A DNA stretch of 64,000 bases from Prevotellaceae bacterium MN60 (GTDB lineage Bacteria; Bacteroidota; Bacteroidia; Bacteroidales; Bacteroidaceae). Positions 28,866 to 37,331 of this stretch are shown here, one piece after another. The notes beneath the pieces are model-generated. The model did no database searches. It saw nothing but the letters and a program-made list of their open reading frames with translations, and was not told the origin of the DNA. Location: assembly GCA_900199555.1 (NCBI GenBank), contig FZQZ01000004.1:1-64000 (forward strand). The letters are read 5' to 3'. The position numbers and the translations under genes were made by a program. The number at the start of each line of letters is the position of its first letter. Within the stretch, counting starts at the first letter, position 1.

Positions 28866-30101
28866 ATGGCATTAGTAAATGATCACTTTCTGAAATTGCC
28901 GAACAACTATTTGTTTGCTGATATTGCCAAGAAGGTCAATGCCTTTAAGGCTACGCATGCTAAGACCGACGTCATCAGTCTTGGTATTGGTGATGTTACT
29001 CAGCCCTTGGCTCCGGCTGTTGTTGAGGCTATTCATAAGGCAGCCGACGAAATGGCTACCAAACAAGGTTTTCGTGGTTATGGTCCTGAACAGGGTTATG
29101 ACTTCCTGCGTGATGCTATCCTGAAGAACGATTTCCTTCCTCGCGGCATTCATCTCGACCGTGACGAGGTGTTTGTCAACGATGGTGCGAAGAGTGATAC
29201 GGGTAATATTCAGGAACTCATCCGTTGGGATAACTCTATTGGCGTCACTGACCCTATCTATCCTGTATACATTGACTCTAACGTAATGATTGGTCGTGCA
29301 GGTGTACAAGAGAATGGTCGCTGGTCGAATGTAGTGTATATGCCTTGTACGGCAGAGAATGGTTTCGTACCTCAGATACCCAATCGTCGTGTTGATGTTA
29401 TCTATCTCTGTTATCCTAATAATCCTACGGGTACTGTTATTACTAAGGCGGAATTACGTAAATGGGTCAACTATGCCCTGAAGAATGATGCTTTAATCTT
29501 TTACGATGCTGCATACCAAGCCTACATACAGGATGATAGTATTCCTCATAGTATCTATGAGATTCGTGGTGCTCGCAAATGTGCTATTGAGTTCCATTCC
29601 TATTCTAAAACTGCAGGCTTTACTGGCGTGCGTTGTGGCTATACTATCGTTCCAAAGGATGTAACTGCAGCCACATTGACGGGCGAGCGTATTCCTTTAA
29701 ACCCCTTGTGGAATCGTCGCCAATGCACGAAGTTTAATGGTACCAGTTATATCTCTCAGCGTGCAGCAGAGGCTACTTATACACCAGATGGTAAACAGCA
29801 AATCAGGGCTACCATTAATTATTATATGCAGAATGCCAAAAAGATGCTTGCTACACTGCGTGGTCTTGGCTTTGAGTGCTATGGTGGCGAGAATGCGCCC
29901 TATATCTGGGCAAAGACCCCTGAGACACGAGGTTCATGGCAGTTCTTTGAGGAGTTGCTATATGGTGCACATGTGGTTTGTACTCCTGGTGTTGGCTTTG
30001 GTCCGTCGGGTGAAGGTTATGTGCGCTTTACTGCTTTCGGAAGTCATGAACAGACAGATGAAGCATTGGACAGAATTGCTACTTGGTGTAAGCAAAGATG
30101 A
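28866..30101 (+). CDS. dapL: LL-diaminopimelate aminotransferase
   Basis: The protein has 411 residues and belongs to the class I/II PLP aminotransferases. The N-terminus reads NDHFLKLPNNYLFADIAKKV, and ISLGIGDVTQPL, VNDGAKSDTGNIQ and CYPNNPTGT are typical of DapL. The PLP lysine is in HSYSKTAGFTGVRCGY. It makes LL-DAP directly from tetrahydrodipicolinate and glutamate, bypassing the succinylated route. The glutamate it uses links it to the gltBD genes just upstream. Confidence 0.95.
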   Translation: MALVNDHFLKLPNNYLFADIAKKVNAFKATHAKTDVISLGIGDVTQPLAPAVVEAIHKAADEMATKQGFRGYGPEQGYDFLRDAILKNDFLPRGIHLDRDEVFVNDGAKSDTGNIQELIRWDNSIGVTDPIYPVYIDSNVMIGRAGVQENGRWSNVVYMPCTAENGFVPQIPNRRVDVIYLCYPNNPTGTVITKAELRKWVNYALKNDALIFYDAAYQAYIQDDSIPHSIYEIRGARKCAIEFHSYSKTAGFTGVRCGYTIVPKDVTAATLTGERIPLNPLWNRRQCTKFNGTSYISQRAAEATYTPDGKQQIRATINYYMQNAKKMLATLRGLGFECYGGENAPYIWAKTPETRGSWQFFEELLYGAHVVCTPGVGFGPSGEGYVRFTAFGSHEQTDEALDRIATWCKQR

Positions 30102-30139
30102 AGTTGTGTAAAAACAACGACTTGAAATAAAATTAACCT

Positions 30140-30180
30140 CCTTGCTTTCAGATTAAAACTAAAAGCAGGGATTTTTGTTT
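30140..30180 (+). terminator. Terminator after dapL
   Basis: A 9-bp stem (30140-30148 with 30162-30170, one wobble) is followed by ATTTTTGTTTT. Confidence 0.8.
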
Positions 30181-30229
30181 TAAACTGAAACAAATACAAA
30201 AAATGTAGAATTTAAATGTTATCCTATTA

Positions 30230-30260
30230 ATTGATATTATTACAAATTGTTTTAACTTTG
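30230..30260 (+). promoter_or_regulatory. Promoter of glutamine synthetase III gene
   Basis: ATTG (30230-30233) is followed after 19 bp by TAACTTTG (30253-30260), leaving a leader of about 50 nt before the ATG at 30317. Confidence 0.65.
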
Positions 30261-30316
30261 CACCAAACTTATGACAAAGTGTAAGTAATAACGCATAAAA
30301 CTAAAGCAATTTGATT

Positions 30317-32539
30317 ATGGAGGCATTGAGATTTCAGGTTGTCGGTGAGGCTTTCAAAAAGAAGCCACTCGACGTAAAAGCGCCCAGTGAGAGACCTTAT
30401 GAGTATTTTGGTAAGAAGGTCTTTAATCGTGAAAAGATGTACAAGTACCTGCCCAAAGACGTGTATGAGAAGATGGTTGATGTCATCGACAATGGTGCAC
30501 GTTTGGATCGCGCTGTGGCTGATTCTGTAGCAGCAGCCATGAAACAGTGGGCTGTAGAGAATGGTGTTACCCACTATACACACTGGTTCCAGCCATTGAC
30601 TGAGGGTACTGCCGAGAAGCATGACTCATTCATCGAACACGATGGTAAGGGCGGTATGGTAGAGGAGTTTACAGGTAAACTTCTCGTCCAGCAAGAACCT
30701 GATGCCTCTTCATTCCCCTCTGGTGGTATTCGTTCTACTTTTGAGGCTCGTGGCTACTCTGCATGGGATCCCACATCGCCTGTGTTTATCATTGATGATA
30801 CCCTATGCATCCCCACTGTATTTATTTCTTATAGCGGTGAGGCACTCGACTACAAGGCTCCATTGTTGAAGGCCTTGCATGCTGTTAATGTAGCTGCAAC
30901 AGATGTATGCCACTATTTTGACCCCGCAGTAAAGAAGGTTACCTCTAACCTCGGTTGGGAGCAGGAGTACTTCCTCGTTGATGAGGGCTTGTACGCTGCT
31001 CGTCCCGACCTGCTGCTTACGGGTCGTACTTTGATGGGCCATGATTCTGCTAAGAACCAGCAGATGGATGACCACTATTTCGGAGCTATTCCTGAGCGTG
31101 TGGCTGCTTTTATGCGCGACCTTGAGATTCAGGCGCTGGAGTTGGGCGTGCCATGTAAGACACGTCACAATGAGGTGGCTCCTAACCAGTTCGAGCTGGC
31201 TCCTATCTTTGAAGAAACCAACCTTGCCGTTGACCATAATATGATGTTGATGTCGCTGATGAAGCGCGTGGCTCGTAAGCATGGATTCCGTGTTTTGCTT
31301 CACGAGAAGCCTTTCGCAGGCATCAACGGTTCTGGTAAGCACAACAACTGGTCATTGAGTACCGATAATGGTGTTTTGCTTCATGCTCCAGGTAGGACTC
31401 CTGAGGCTAACCTGCGCTTTGCTACCTTTATTGTTGAGACCTTGATGGGTGTCTATAAGCACAATGGATTGCTGAAGGCTTCTATCATGAGTGCCACTAA
31501 TGCCCATCGTCTAGGCGCTAACGAGGCTCCCCCTGCCATCATCTCTTCTTTCCTTGGTAAGCAGCTTACAGAGCTGCTCGACCACATTGAGAAGGCAGAC
31601 AAGGAAGATCTCTTGGCTATGGCTGGCAAGCAGGGTATGAAGATGGATATCCCTGAGATTCCTGAGTTGTTGATTGATAATACCGACCGTAACCGTACTT
31701 CTCCATTTGCTTTCACGGGCAACCGTTTCGAGTTCCGTGCTGTAGGTTCTGAGGCTAACTGTGCTAGTGCTATGATTGCACTGAACAGTGCTGTTGCAGA
31801 GGCTCTGGTTGATTTCAAAAAGCGTGTTGACGCTCGTGTTGCTGAAATCTCAAAGAAAGCTGAGTTCTCTGATGGTAAGCATAGCGCTACCTTCCATGCT
31901 ATTATCGAAGTACTGCGCGAGGATATCAAGACCTGTAAGCCTATCCGCTTTGATGGTAATGGTTATTCTGACGAGTGGGTTGCCGAGGCTGAGAAGCGTG
32001 GCTTGGATGTGGAGAAGTCTTGTCCGAAGATTTTTGAGCGCTACCTCGACAAGGAAAGCATTGCTATGTTCGAGAGTCTTGGTGTGATGACCAAGAAAGA
32101 GCTGGAAGCTCGCAATGAGGTGAAGTGGGAAACCTATACTAAGAAGATTCAGATTGAGGCTCGTGTATTGGGCGACCTCTCTATGAACCACATTATCCCC
32201 GTTGCCACCAGCTATCAGAGTCAGCTCCTGAAGAACGTAGAGAATATGGCTGCAGTCTTCAGTGCTGACAAGGCTGGCAAGCTGTCTGCTCGTAACCTCA
32301 AGCTCATCGAGGAGATTGCTGAGCGTACCAGCGTCATTGAGACAGGTGTAGAGGAACTCGTTAATGCCCGTAAGAAGGCTAATAAGATAGACGACGAGCA
32401 TGACAAGGCTATTGCTTATCATGATACAGTAGAGCCTAAGCTCGACGAAATCCGTTATCAGATTGATAAGCTGGAGCTCATCGTGGATGACGCACTGTGG
32501 CCTCTGCCTAAATATCGTGAGCTGCTATTCATAAGATAA
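30317..32539 (+). CDS. glnN: Glutamine synthetase type III
   Basis: The protein has 740 residues, the size of the GSIII family and far longer than GSI. The start MEALRFQVVGEAFKKK is the ATG at 30317. Signatures include TEKHDSFIEH-like AEKHDSFIEHD, PSGGIRSTFEARGYSAWDPTSP, the ATP/metal segment GINGSGKHNNWSLST and NRTSPFAFTGNRFEFRAVGS. It makes glutamine from glutamate and ammonia in the cytoplasm as a large homo-oligomer. It is monocistronic, with its own promoter and terminator. No other GS gene is in the window. Confidence 0.96.
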   Translation: MEALRFQVVGEAFKKKPLDVKAPSERPYEYFGKKVFNREKMYKYLPKDVYEKMVDVIDNGARLDRAVADSVAAAMKQWAVENGVTHYTHWFQPLTEGTAEKHDSFIEHDGKGGMVEEFTGKLLVQQEPDASSFPSGGIRSTFEARGYSAWDPTSPVFIIDDTLCIPTVFISYSGEALDYKAPLLKALHAVNVAATDVCHYFDPAVKKVTSNLGWEQEYFLVDEGLYAARPDLLLTGRTLMGHDSAKNQQMDDHYFGAIPERVAAFMRDLEIQALELGVPCKTRHNEVAPNQFELAPIFEETNLAVDHNMMLMSLMKRVARKHGFRVLLHEKPFAGINGSGKHNNWSLSTDNGVLLHAPGRTPEANLRFATFIVETLMGVYKHNGLLKASIMSATNAHRLGANEAPPAIISSFLGKQLTELLDHIEKADKEDLLAMAGKQGMKMDIPEIPELLIDNTDRNRTSPFAFTGNRFEFRAVGSEANCASAMIALNSAVAEALVDFKKRVDARVAEISKKAEFSDGKHSATFHAIIEVLREDIKTCKPIRFDGNGYSDEWVAEAEKRGLDVEKSCPKIFERYLDKESIAMFESLGVMTKKELEARNEVKWETYTKKIQIEARVLGDLSMNHIIPVATSYQSQLLKNVENMAAVFSADKAGKLSARNLKLIEEIAERTSVIETGVEELVNARKKANKIDDEHDKAIAYHDTVEPKLDEIRYQIDKLELIVDDALWPLPKYRELLFIR

Positions 32540-32567
32540 CCGCTAATGCTAATTGAAACAAGTCGAG

Positions 32568-32610
32568 AGAGTCTCATGGGCAGTGGCCTGTGGGACTCTT
32601 TCGTTTTTAT
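32568..32610 (+). terminator. Terminator after glnN
   Basis: A 13-bp stem with wobbles (32568-32580 with 32587-32599) is followed by TTCGTTTTTA. Confidence 0.75.
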
Positions 32611-32640
32611 TGCTTTTATGATGGGAAATGCGTGTTTTCC

Positions 32641-33105
32641 TTATAGTGTGATGCTCTCTATGCGTAGACTCATTAATCCTGCGGGTACGCGTACCTCTAC
32701 GACGTCGCCCACTTTCTTATTTAATAAAGACTGAGCTATGGGTGACTTGATAGAAATCTTTCCTTCGCGCAGATTTGCCTCATGTGGACTTACTATCGTG
32801 TAGGTCATGCGGCTATTGGTCGTCATATTCGTCATCTCAACCTTACTCAGTAGTCCTACACTGTCTGAACCCAGAATCTTGGTGTCTATCACTCTTGCAT
32901 TCTCCAGTACTCTTTGTCTGAAGCGTATCTGACTCAGTAGTCTGCCTTGTTCGCGCTTGGCTGCGTGATATTCAAAGTTCTCACTGAGGTCGCCCTTGTC
33001 GCGTGCTTCAGCAATAGCCTCTCTTACCTGAGGTAGTTCTACGCTCTCCAATTGGCGTAGCTCAGCTACGAGTTTATCGTAGCCTTCTTGTGACATGTAT
33101 TCCAT
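32641..33105 (-). CDS. greA: Transcript cleavage factor GreA
   Basis: The protein has 154 residues from MEYMSQEGYDKLV. The open frame extends to 33138, but that ATG falls inside the promoter at 33136-33143. The N-terminal coiled coil carries the tip motif GDLSENFEYHAA with the conserved acidic Asp and Glu that place metal in the polymerase secondary channel. The C-terminal FKBP-like domain ends VEVRVPAGLMSLRIESITL. It rescues backtracked RNA polymerase. Confidence 0.95.
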   Translation of the reverse strand: MEYMSQEGYDKLVAELRQLESVELPQVREAIAEARDKGDLSENFEYHAAKREQGRLLSQIRFRQRVLENARVIDTKILGSDSVGLLSKVEMTNMTTNSRMTYTIVSPHEANLREGKISIKSPIAQSLLNKKVGDVVEVRVPAGLMSLRIESITL

Positions 33106-33135
33106 CGCTTTCTTTTTTTCTTCTATTTGACGTTG

Positions 33136-33143
33136 CAAAGTTA
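33136..33143 (-). promoter_or_regulatory. -7 element of greA promoter
   Basis: TAACTTTG on the minus strand, about 30 bp before the chosen ATG. It decides the greA start. Confidence 0.65.
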
Positions 33144-33199
33144 CGATTAAGTGAATGAAATACCAAATTATATTGAGGATTGTTTCGGCAAAATATCAA

Positions 33200-35179
33200 T
33201 CAATTTTTCTCAAGAGCATTTTTCTTGTCGAAATAATATCCAAAGCCTGGACGGTTAGCAATATGTTCTGCATAGGGACCAAGTTTCTTGCGCAATCGAG
33301 CGATATGTACATCAATGGTGCGGTCAGTGACAACAACGCCCTTCCAAACGGTTCCCATGAGTTGCTGACGGGAGAGTACCTGATCATGAGCAGATAGCAG
33401 TTCGCATAGCAAGGCAAACTCTATTCGGGTAAGTTTAATGGGGGTATCGTCAATGGTAACAGTTTTGTTGTCGAGATTTATTTGTAGACCACGAAAAGTA
33501 AGATGATACTTTCCTAGTTTTGCTTCAACAACGTTCATTACGTAGTCGCCCAGCTTTTCGCATTCGTTTATTATCTCAACGTATAGTGTGCTAATGATAT
33601 ATGAGTGCTCTTTTGTGTTAGCTTCACGAAAACTCTCAGTTTTCAGTTTATCACGTAGTACATTGATGTCATGCTCAATCTCCAAAGAAGGCGCATAGCT
33701 TAGATTCTCGCGTCGTCCGCTGACTACTACCATCATTTGTGTTATTGCTTCGTTTGCTAATTGCAGCATCTCGTGTAGTTGCTGATACTGGTGGGTAGTG
33801 AAGTCATCCTTACTATCTTTGCGCTGCTGGATGGTACAGGCTAATTTGAAGCAGGTATCACCAATTGATTCCAGTTCGCCTATCTGACGTAGCATACAGC
33901 GAACTTTCCCTTTCGTCTCATCCGACAAGCGTTCGTTACTCACCAACCCTAGGTAATTGCCAATTTCCATCTCCATGTGATCTGCGATGTTCTCGTATTT
34001 ACAGATGCGTGCATATTGGCGACTGAACTCGCGGTGATCTTTCTCGTCGAGAAGGCTTCGTGTCATGCCGAACATACGTTGCATACGCTCTGCAAAGTGG
34101 ACTATCTCCTTTTGTGCTTGCAATACTGAGATTTCTGGCGTTGCCATTAGTCCGTTGTTGATAAAGTGTATGGCGTTATGCTCTTGGGTTTGGTTCTTGC
34201 GCTCAGGTAATATTCGACACACTACTCTTTCTATTTGGGGTACGAAAGGCAATAGAATGGCTGTGTTCAAAACATTGAAACAAGTATGGAATAAAGCAAG
34301 TACAATAGGTAGTCGCTCTGTTTGTCCTGTTGTGGAAGGGTCGTAGCCAACAAATCCACTCACCATGTCAACAAACGGATAGAATATGCAAAGAATCCAA
34401 CAGACCCCAAAGACATTGAATAATAGATGGGATAATGCGGCTCGTCTTGCTGCTGTTCCAGCTCCTAATGCAGCTAAGTTTGCTGTTGCCGTGGTTCCAA
34501 TGTTCTCGCCCATTATAAGGGCAATACCGAGATATATGGGTAATACTCCTGTGGAGCATAGTAGGATAGTGATAGCCATCACTGCAGCCGATGATTGTAC
34601 AATACATGTGATGATGGTGCCAGCTGCAAGAAAAACGAGTATGGTTGTATAGCTACTAGTATCGAACGAAGAGAAGAATGCTATTACGGTTGCGTTGTGT
34701 GCCAAATCCATACTTTTTCCCGCGTCGCTCAGCATCACAAGAGACCAAAATAAGAAGGCTAGACCGAATAAAAAATCACCTACCACACGATGACGTTTTT
34801 TGTAGATGAGCATCATGCCCACAATAAATGCAGGGAAAACTACGCTTGTCAAGTCTATGTTATAGCCTAACGACATGATCCATGCAGTTAGTGTTGTACC
34901 GATGTTGGCACCCATGATTATGCTGATAGCCTGTGCCAATGTTAATAGACCCGCTGATACAAACGAGACAGTCATTACTGTCGTTGCGGATGAGGATTGT
35001 ACTGCACATGTTACGAATGCACCAGTCATCATTCCATATAATCTGTTGGCTGTCATTTTTGCCAATACGTGGCGCAATCCTGCGCCTGCCATTTTTTGCA
35101 GGGCTTCACTCATCATCTTCATTCCAAAGATAAGGAGTGATAGTGAACCTAATAATCTTAGAGCAATGCTGATAGTCAT
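33200..35179 (-). CDS. Na/Pi cotransporter-PhoU-winged-helix fusion protein
   Basis: One uninterrupted ORF of 659 residues joins three parts. Residues 1-320 are a Na/Pi (NptA/PF02690-type) transporter with the two inverted-repeat signatures QSSSATT at 61-67 and QSSAAV at 195-200. Residues about 350-553 are a PhoU-like four-helix region ending CEKLGDYVMNVVEAKLG. Residues about 560-650 are an OmpR/PhoB winged helix: LTRIEFALLCELLSAHDQVL, then SRQQLMGTVW, TDRTIDVHIARLRKKLG and ANRPGFGYYF. Transporter-PhoU proteins are common; an added C-terminal DNA-binding domain is not one I know. It would make a membrane-tethered, phosphate-sensing transcription factor. Transport and DNA binding are both inferred. 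The promoter is at 35206-35213. Confidence 0.85.
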   Translation of the reverse strand: MTISIALRLLGSLSLLIFGMKMMSEALQKMAGAGLRHVLAKMTANRLYGMMTGAFVTCAVQSSSATTVMTVSFVSAGLLTLAQAISIIMGANIGTTLTAWIMSLGYNIDLTSVVFPAFIVGMMLIYKKRHRVVGDFLFGLAFLFWSLVMLSDAGKSMDLAHNATVIAFFSSFDTSSYTTILVFLAAGTIITCIVQSSAAVMAITILLCSTGVLPIYLGIALIMGENIGTTATANLAALGAGTAARRAALSHLLFNVFGVCWILCIFYPFVDMVSGFVGYDPSTTGQTERLPIVLALFHTCFNVLNTAILLPFVPQIERVVCRILPERKNQTQEHNAIHFINNGLMATPEISVLQAQKEIVHFAERMQRMFGMTRSLLDEKDHREFSRQYARICKYENIADHMEMEIGNYLGLVSNERLSDETKGKVRCMLRQIGELESIGDTCFKLACTIQQRKDSKDDFTTHQYQQLHEMLQLANEAITQMMVVVSGRRENLSYAPSLEIEHDINVLRDKLKTESFREANTKEHSYIISTLYVEIINECEKLGDYVMNVVEAKLGKYHLTFRGLQINLDNKTVTIDDTPIKLTRIEFALLCELLSAHDQVLSRQQLMGTVWKGVVVTDRTIDVHIARLRKKLGPYAEHIANRPGFGYYFDKKNALEKN

Positions 35180-35205
35180 ATAATCAGTATTAATATTTTA
35201 CGCTG

Positions 35206-35213
35206 CAAATATA
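35206..35213 (-). promoter_or_regulatory. -7 element of the Na/Pi fusion gene
   Basis: TATATTTG on the minus strand, 26 bp before the ATG. No clear -33 element. Confidence 0.5.
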
Positions 35214-35302
35214 CAAAGGAATTCCTGTAATGATGATAAAAGGCGGTTACAAATTGGTTACGTTTTCCTGTTCTTTATCTTTTTTGATAAAATAGATGGC
35301 AA

Positions 35303-35336
35303 AATAAAAAAAGAGTTACGAATTTCGTAACTCTTT
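35303..35336 (-). terminator. tRNA-Asn terminator
   Basis: A perfect 12-bp stem (35310-35321 with 35325-35336) is followed on the minus strand by a run of seven T. Confidence 0.85.
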
Positions 35337-35348
35337 GATTTTTGTAAG

Positions 35349-35422
35349 CGCTTCAGGATGGGCTTGAACCAACGACCCCCTGATTAACAGTCAGGTGCTC
35401 TAACCAACTGAGCTACTGAAGC
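35349..35422 (-). tRNA. tRNA-Asn (GTT)
   Basis: The 74-nt gene has acceptor stem GCTTCAG/CTGAAGC, D arm AGCTCAGTTGGTTAGAGC, anticodon loop CTGTTAA with anticodon GTT (bases 35388-35386), T arm GGTTCAAGCC and discriminator G, as expected for tRNA-Asn. CCA is not encoded. It has its own promoter and terminator. Confidence 0.96.
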
Positions 35423-35452
35423 AGGATGCTTGTCATTTCTGATTTGCGGGTG

Positions 35453-35484
35453 CAAAGGTAATACGTTTTTTCGAATCTTGCAAA
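35453..35484 (-). promoter_or_regulatory. tRNA-Asn promoter
   Basis: On the minus strand, TTTG (35484-35481), 20 bp, then TACCTTTG (35460-35453): a full Bacteroidetes consensus. Confidence 0.8.
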
Positions 35485-35523
35485 CTTTTTAGCGAAAAAA
35501 TTCACTGAGACGGTATTTTTTTG

Positions 35524-35531
35524 TAATTTTG
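35524..35531 (+). promoter_or_regulatory. -7 element of S41 protease gene
   Basis: TAATTTTG followed by CA, 19 bp before the ATG at 35551. Confidence 0.6.
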
Positions 35532-35550
35532 CAGGCAAAACATATAAATA

Positions 35551-37122
35551 ATGAAGATGAAAAGCCGTTTTATAGTATCATTATGTATGTGCATGACCAT
35601 GCTGTCGGCACATGCGCAGGATGTGAAGAATCATAATTTGGAGGTGGCCAAGAATCTGGATATCTTCAATGCCCTCTATAAGAATCTGGACATGATGTAT
35701 GTGGATACACTCGATGCCAATAAAGTAATAGGTGTTGGTATTGATGCCATGCTGCACTCGCTGGATCCATATACGGAATATTATCCAGAGGCAAAACAGA
35801 AGGAGCTGAAGCAGATGCTGACGGGTAAGTATGCTGGTATTGGTGCTTTGGTACGTTATCACCAGAAACTGAAGCGTGTGGTTGTTGATGAACCTTACGA
35901 AGGTATGCCTTCTTCTGAAGCAGGCCTAAAGAAAGGTGATATTATCCTGCAGATTGATGATACGGTGATGACCGATAAAAATGTCAGCTACGTTAGTAGC
36001 CATTTGCGTGGAGAACCAGGCACAACGTTCATATTGAAGATATTGCGCCCCTCTACGGGTAAGAAGATGAATTTCAAGATTACCCGTCGTAGCATTAAGA
36101 TGCCAGAGATTACTTATTATGGTATGCGCCCCAATGGAATCGGTTATATTAGCTTGAGTACCTTTACCGGCGAACCTGCTAAGGCGATGCGTCGCGCCTT
36201 CCTTGATTTGAAGAAGCAGGGGGCAACGAAGCTGATACTTGACTTACGTGGCAATGGCGGTGGCTCACTGTCTGAGTGTGTGGACATCCTTAACATGTGG
36301 ATACCTAAAGGCGTTAAGATCGTTGAAACCAAGGGTAAGATGAAGCGTGCTGCTTCTGAATATAGAACGCGTCTGGAGCCCATTGATACCATTATGCCCA
36401 TCGTCGTATTGGTGAATGGAGAGACTGCTTCGGCTTCTGAGATTACCAGTGGTGCCTTACAAGATCTGAAGCGTGGTATTATCTTAGGAACGCGTACGTA
36501 TGGTAAGGGCTTGGTGCAAGTACCTAATGTAGATCTCCCTTATAATGCCAATCTGAAATTAACTACTTCGCGCTATTATTTGCCTAGTGGTCGTGGTATT
36601 AAGATGAAAGAGGGTATTACTCCCGATGTAGAGATTAAACCTGATACGATGGCGAATATAACGGTTTATTTGGATCGCTTGGATTCTACAGAGGTCATGT
36701 TTGATTATGTGGTGGAGTATATTTCAAAGCATCCTACACTCGTACCTGCTGCTGATTTCCATCTGACTGATGCAGACTATGCTGAATTTAAGCAGCGTGT
36801 TATCAATGCTGGCTTTACCTATGATCAGGTAAGTAAGAAACAGTTTGAGGAATTGGTACGTACTGCCAAGTTCGAAGGATATTATGAGGATGCTAGTGCT
36901 GAATTTGAAGCTTTGAAGAAGAAGATAGACCATCACGACCTGTCAATTGACTTAGATGCTCATCGTGATGAGATACAACAATTAATGGAACAAGATATAG
37001 TTTCCGCATACTATTTTCAAGCCGGACAGATGCAAATTGGTTTAAGAACGGACAAAGTTTTGCGCGAAGCGGAGAGAATTTTGAACACAGAAGGTGAGTA
37101 TTTTAAGATAGTAAAAAAGTAA
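35551..37122 (+). CDS. S41 family C-terminal processing protease
   Basis: The protein has 523 residues with a signal peptide (FIVSLCMCMTMLSAHAQ); the start may also be Met3 at 35557. A PDZ domain (about 90-170, YEGMPSSEAGLKKGDIILQI) is followed by the S41 core: ILDLRGNGGG, the catalytic Ser in NGETASASEITSGALQD and the Lys in GTRTYGKGLVQ. The C-terminal tail of about 170 residues is helical. It is a periplasmic protease that trims or degrades exported proteins in the manner of Prc/CtpA. It is monocistronic. Confidence 0.93.
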   Translation: MKMKSRFIVSLCMCMTMLSAHAQDVKNHNLEVAKNLDIFNALYKNLDMMYVDTLDANKVIGVGIDAMLHSLDPYTEYYPEAKQKELKQMLTGKYAGIGALVRYHQKLKRVVVDEPYEGMPSSEAGLKKGDIILQIDDTVMTDKNVSYVSSHLRGEPGTTFILKILRPSTGKKMNFKITRRSIKMPEITYYGMRPNGIGYISLSTFTGEPAKAMRRAFLDLKKQGATKLILDLRGNGGGSLSECVDILNMWIPKGVKIVETKGKMKRAASEYRTRLEPIDTIMPIVVLVNGETASASEITSGALQDLKRGIILGTRTYGKGLVQVPNVDLPYNANLKLTTSRYYLPSGRGIKMKEGITPDVEIKPDTMANITVYLDRLDSTEVMFDYVVEYISKHPTLVPAADFHLTDADYAEFKQRVINAGFTYDQVSKKQFEELVRTAKFEGYYEDASAEFEALKKKIDHHDLSIDLDAHRDEIQQLMEQDIVSAYYFQAGQMQIGLRTDKVLREAERILNTEGEYFKIVKK

Positions 37123-37210
37123 GTTTTCGTAAAATCTGCCAATTGACCGATAAAATCGGGGAGTGAAAGGTTAAACAATGTAAACGACAAAAAAATCCCC
37201 TATTTCAGAG

Positions 37211-37240
37211 TTGGAAGTTCAAATTCTTTTTGTACCTTTG
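37211..37240 (+). promoter_or_regulatory. Orphan promoter
   Basis: TTG (37211-37213), 19 bp, then TACCTTTG (37233-37240), with no ORF downstream on this strand before the terminator at 37290-37326. Confidence 0.6.
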
Positions 37241-37246
37241 CAAACG

Positions 37247-37326
37247 CACACAACTAGTAATTTTAATCTATATTTATCATTTTCCTCGGAGGGAAGCTGT
37301 CTGTGAAGATTGCTTCCCTGTTTTTT
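37247..37326 (+). ncRNA. Candidate small RNA, about 80 nt
   Basis: A consensus promoter and an intrinsic terminator on the plus strand enclose about 80 nt without any coding potential, between the S41 protease gene and the converging sirtuin gene. The 5' part is AT-rich (AACTAGTAATTTTAATC) and the 3' half is the terminator hairpin. Its boundaries are estimates. It could instead be the 3' end of the S41 message with an internal promoter. Confidence 0.5.
37290..37326 (+). terminator. Terminator of candidate sRNA
   Basis: An 8-bp stem AGGGAAGC/GCTTCCCT (37290-37297 with 37312-37319) is followed by TGTTTTTTGCTTTTT. The same stem sequence recurs at 43465-43486. Confidence 0.8.
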
Positions 37327-37331
37327 GCTTT

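Noticed and set aside
33106..33138. Extended N-terminus of greA
   Set aside because: The first ATG falls inside the TAACTTTG promoter element, and GreA homologues start at the later Met.
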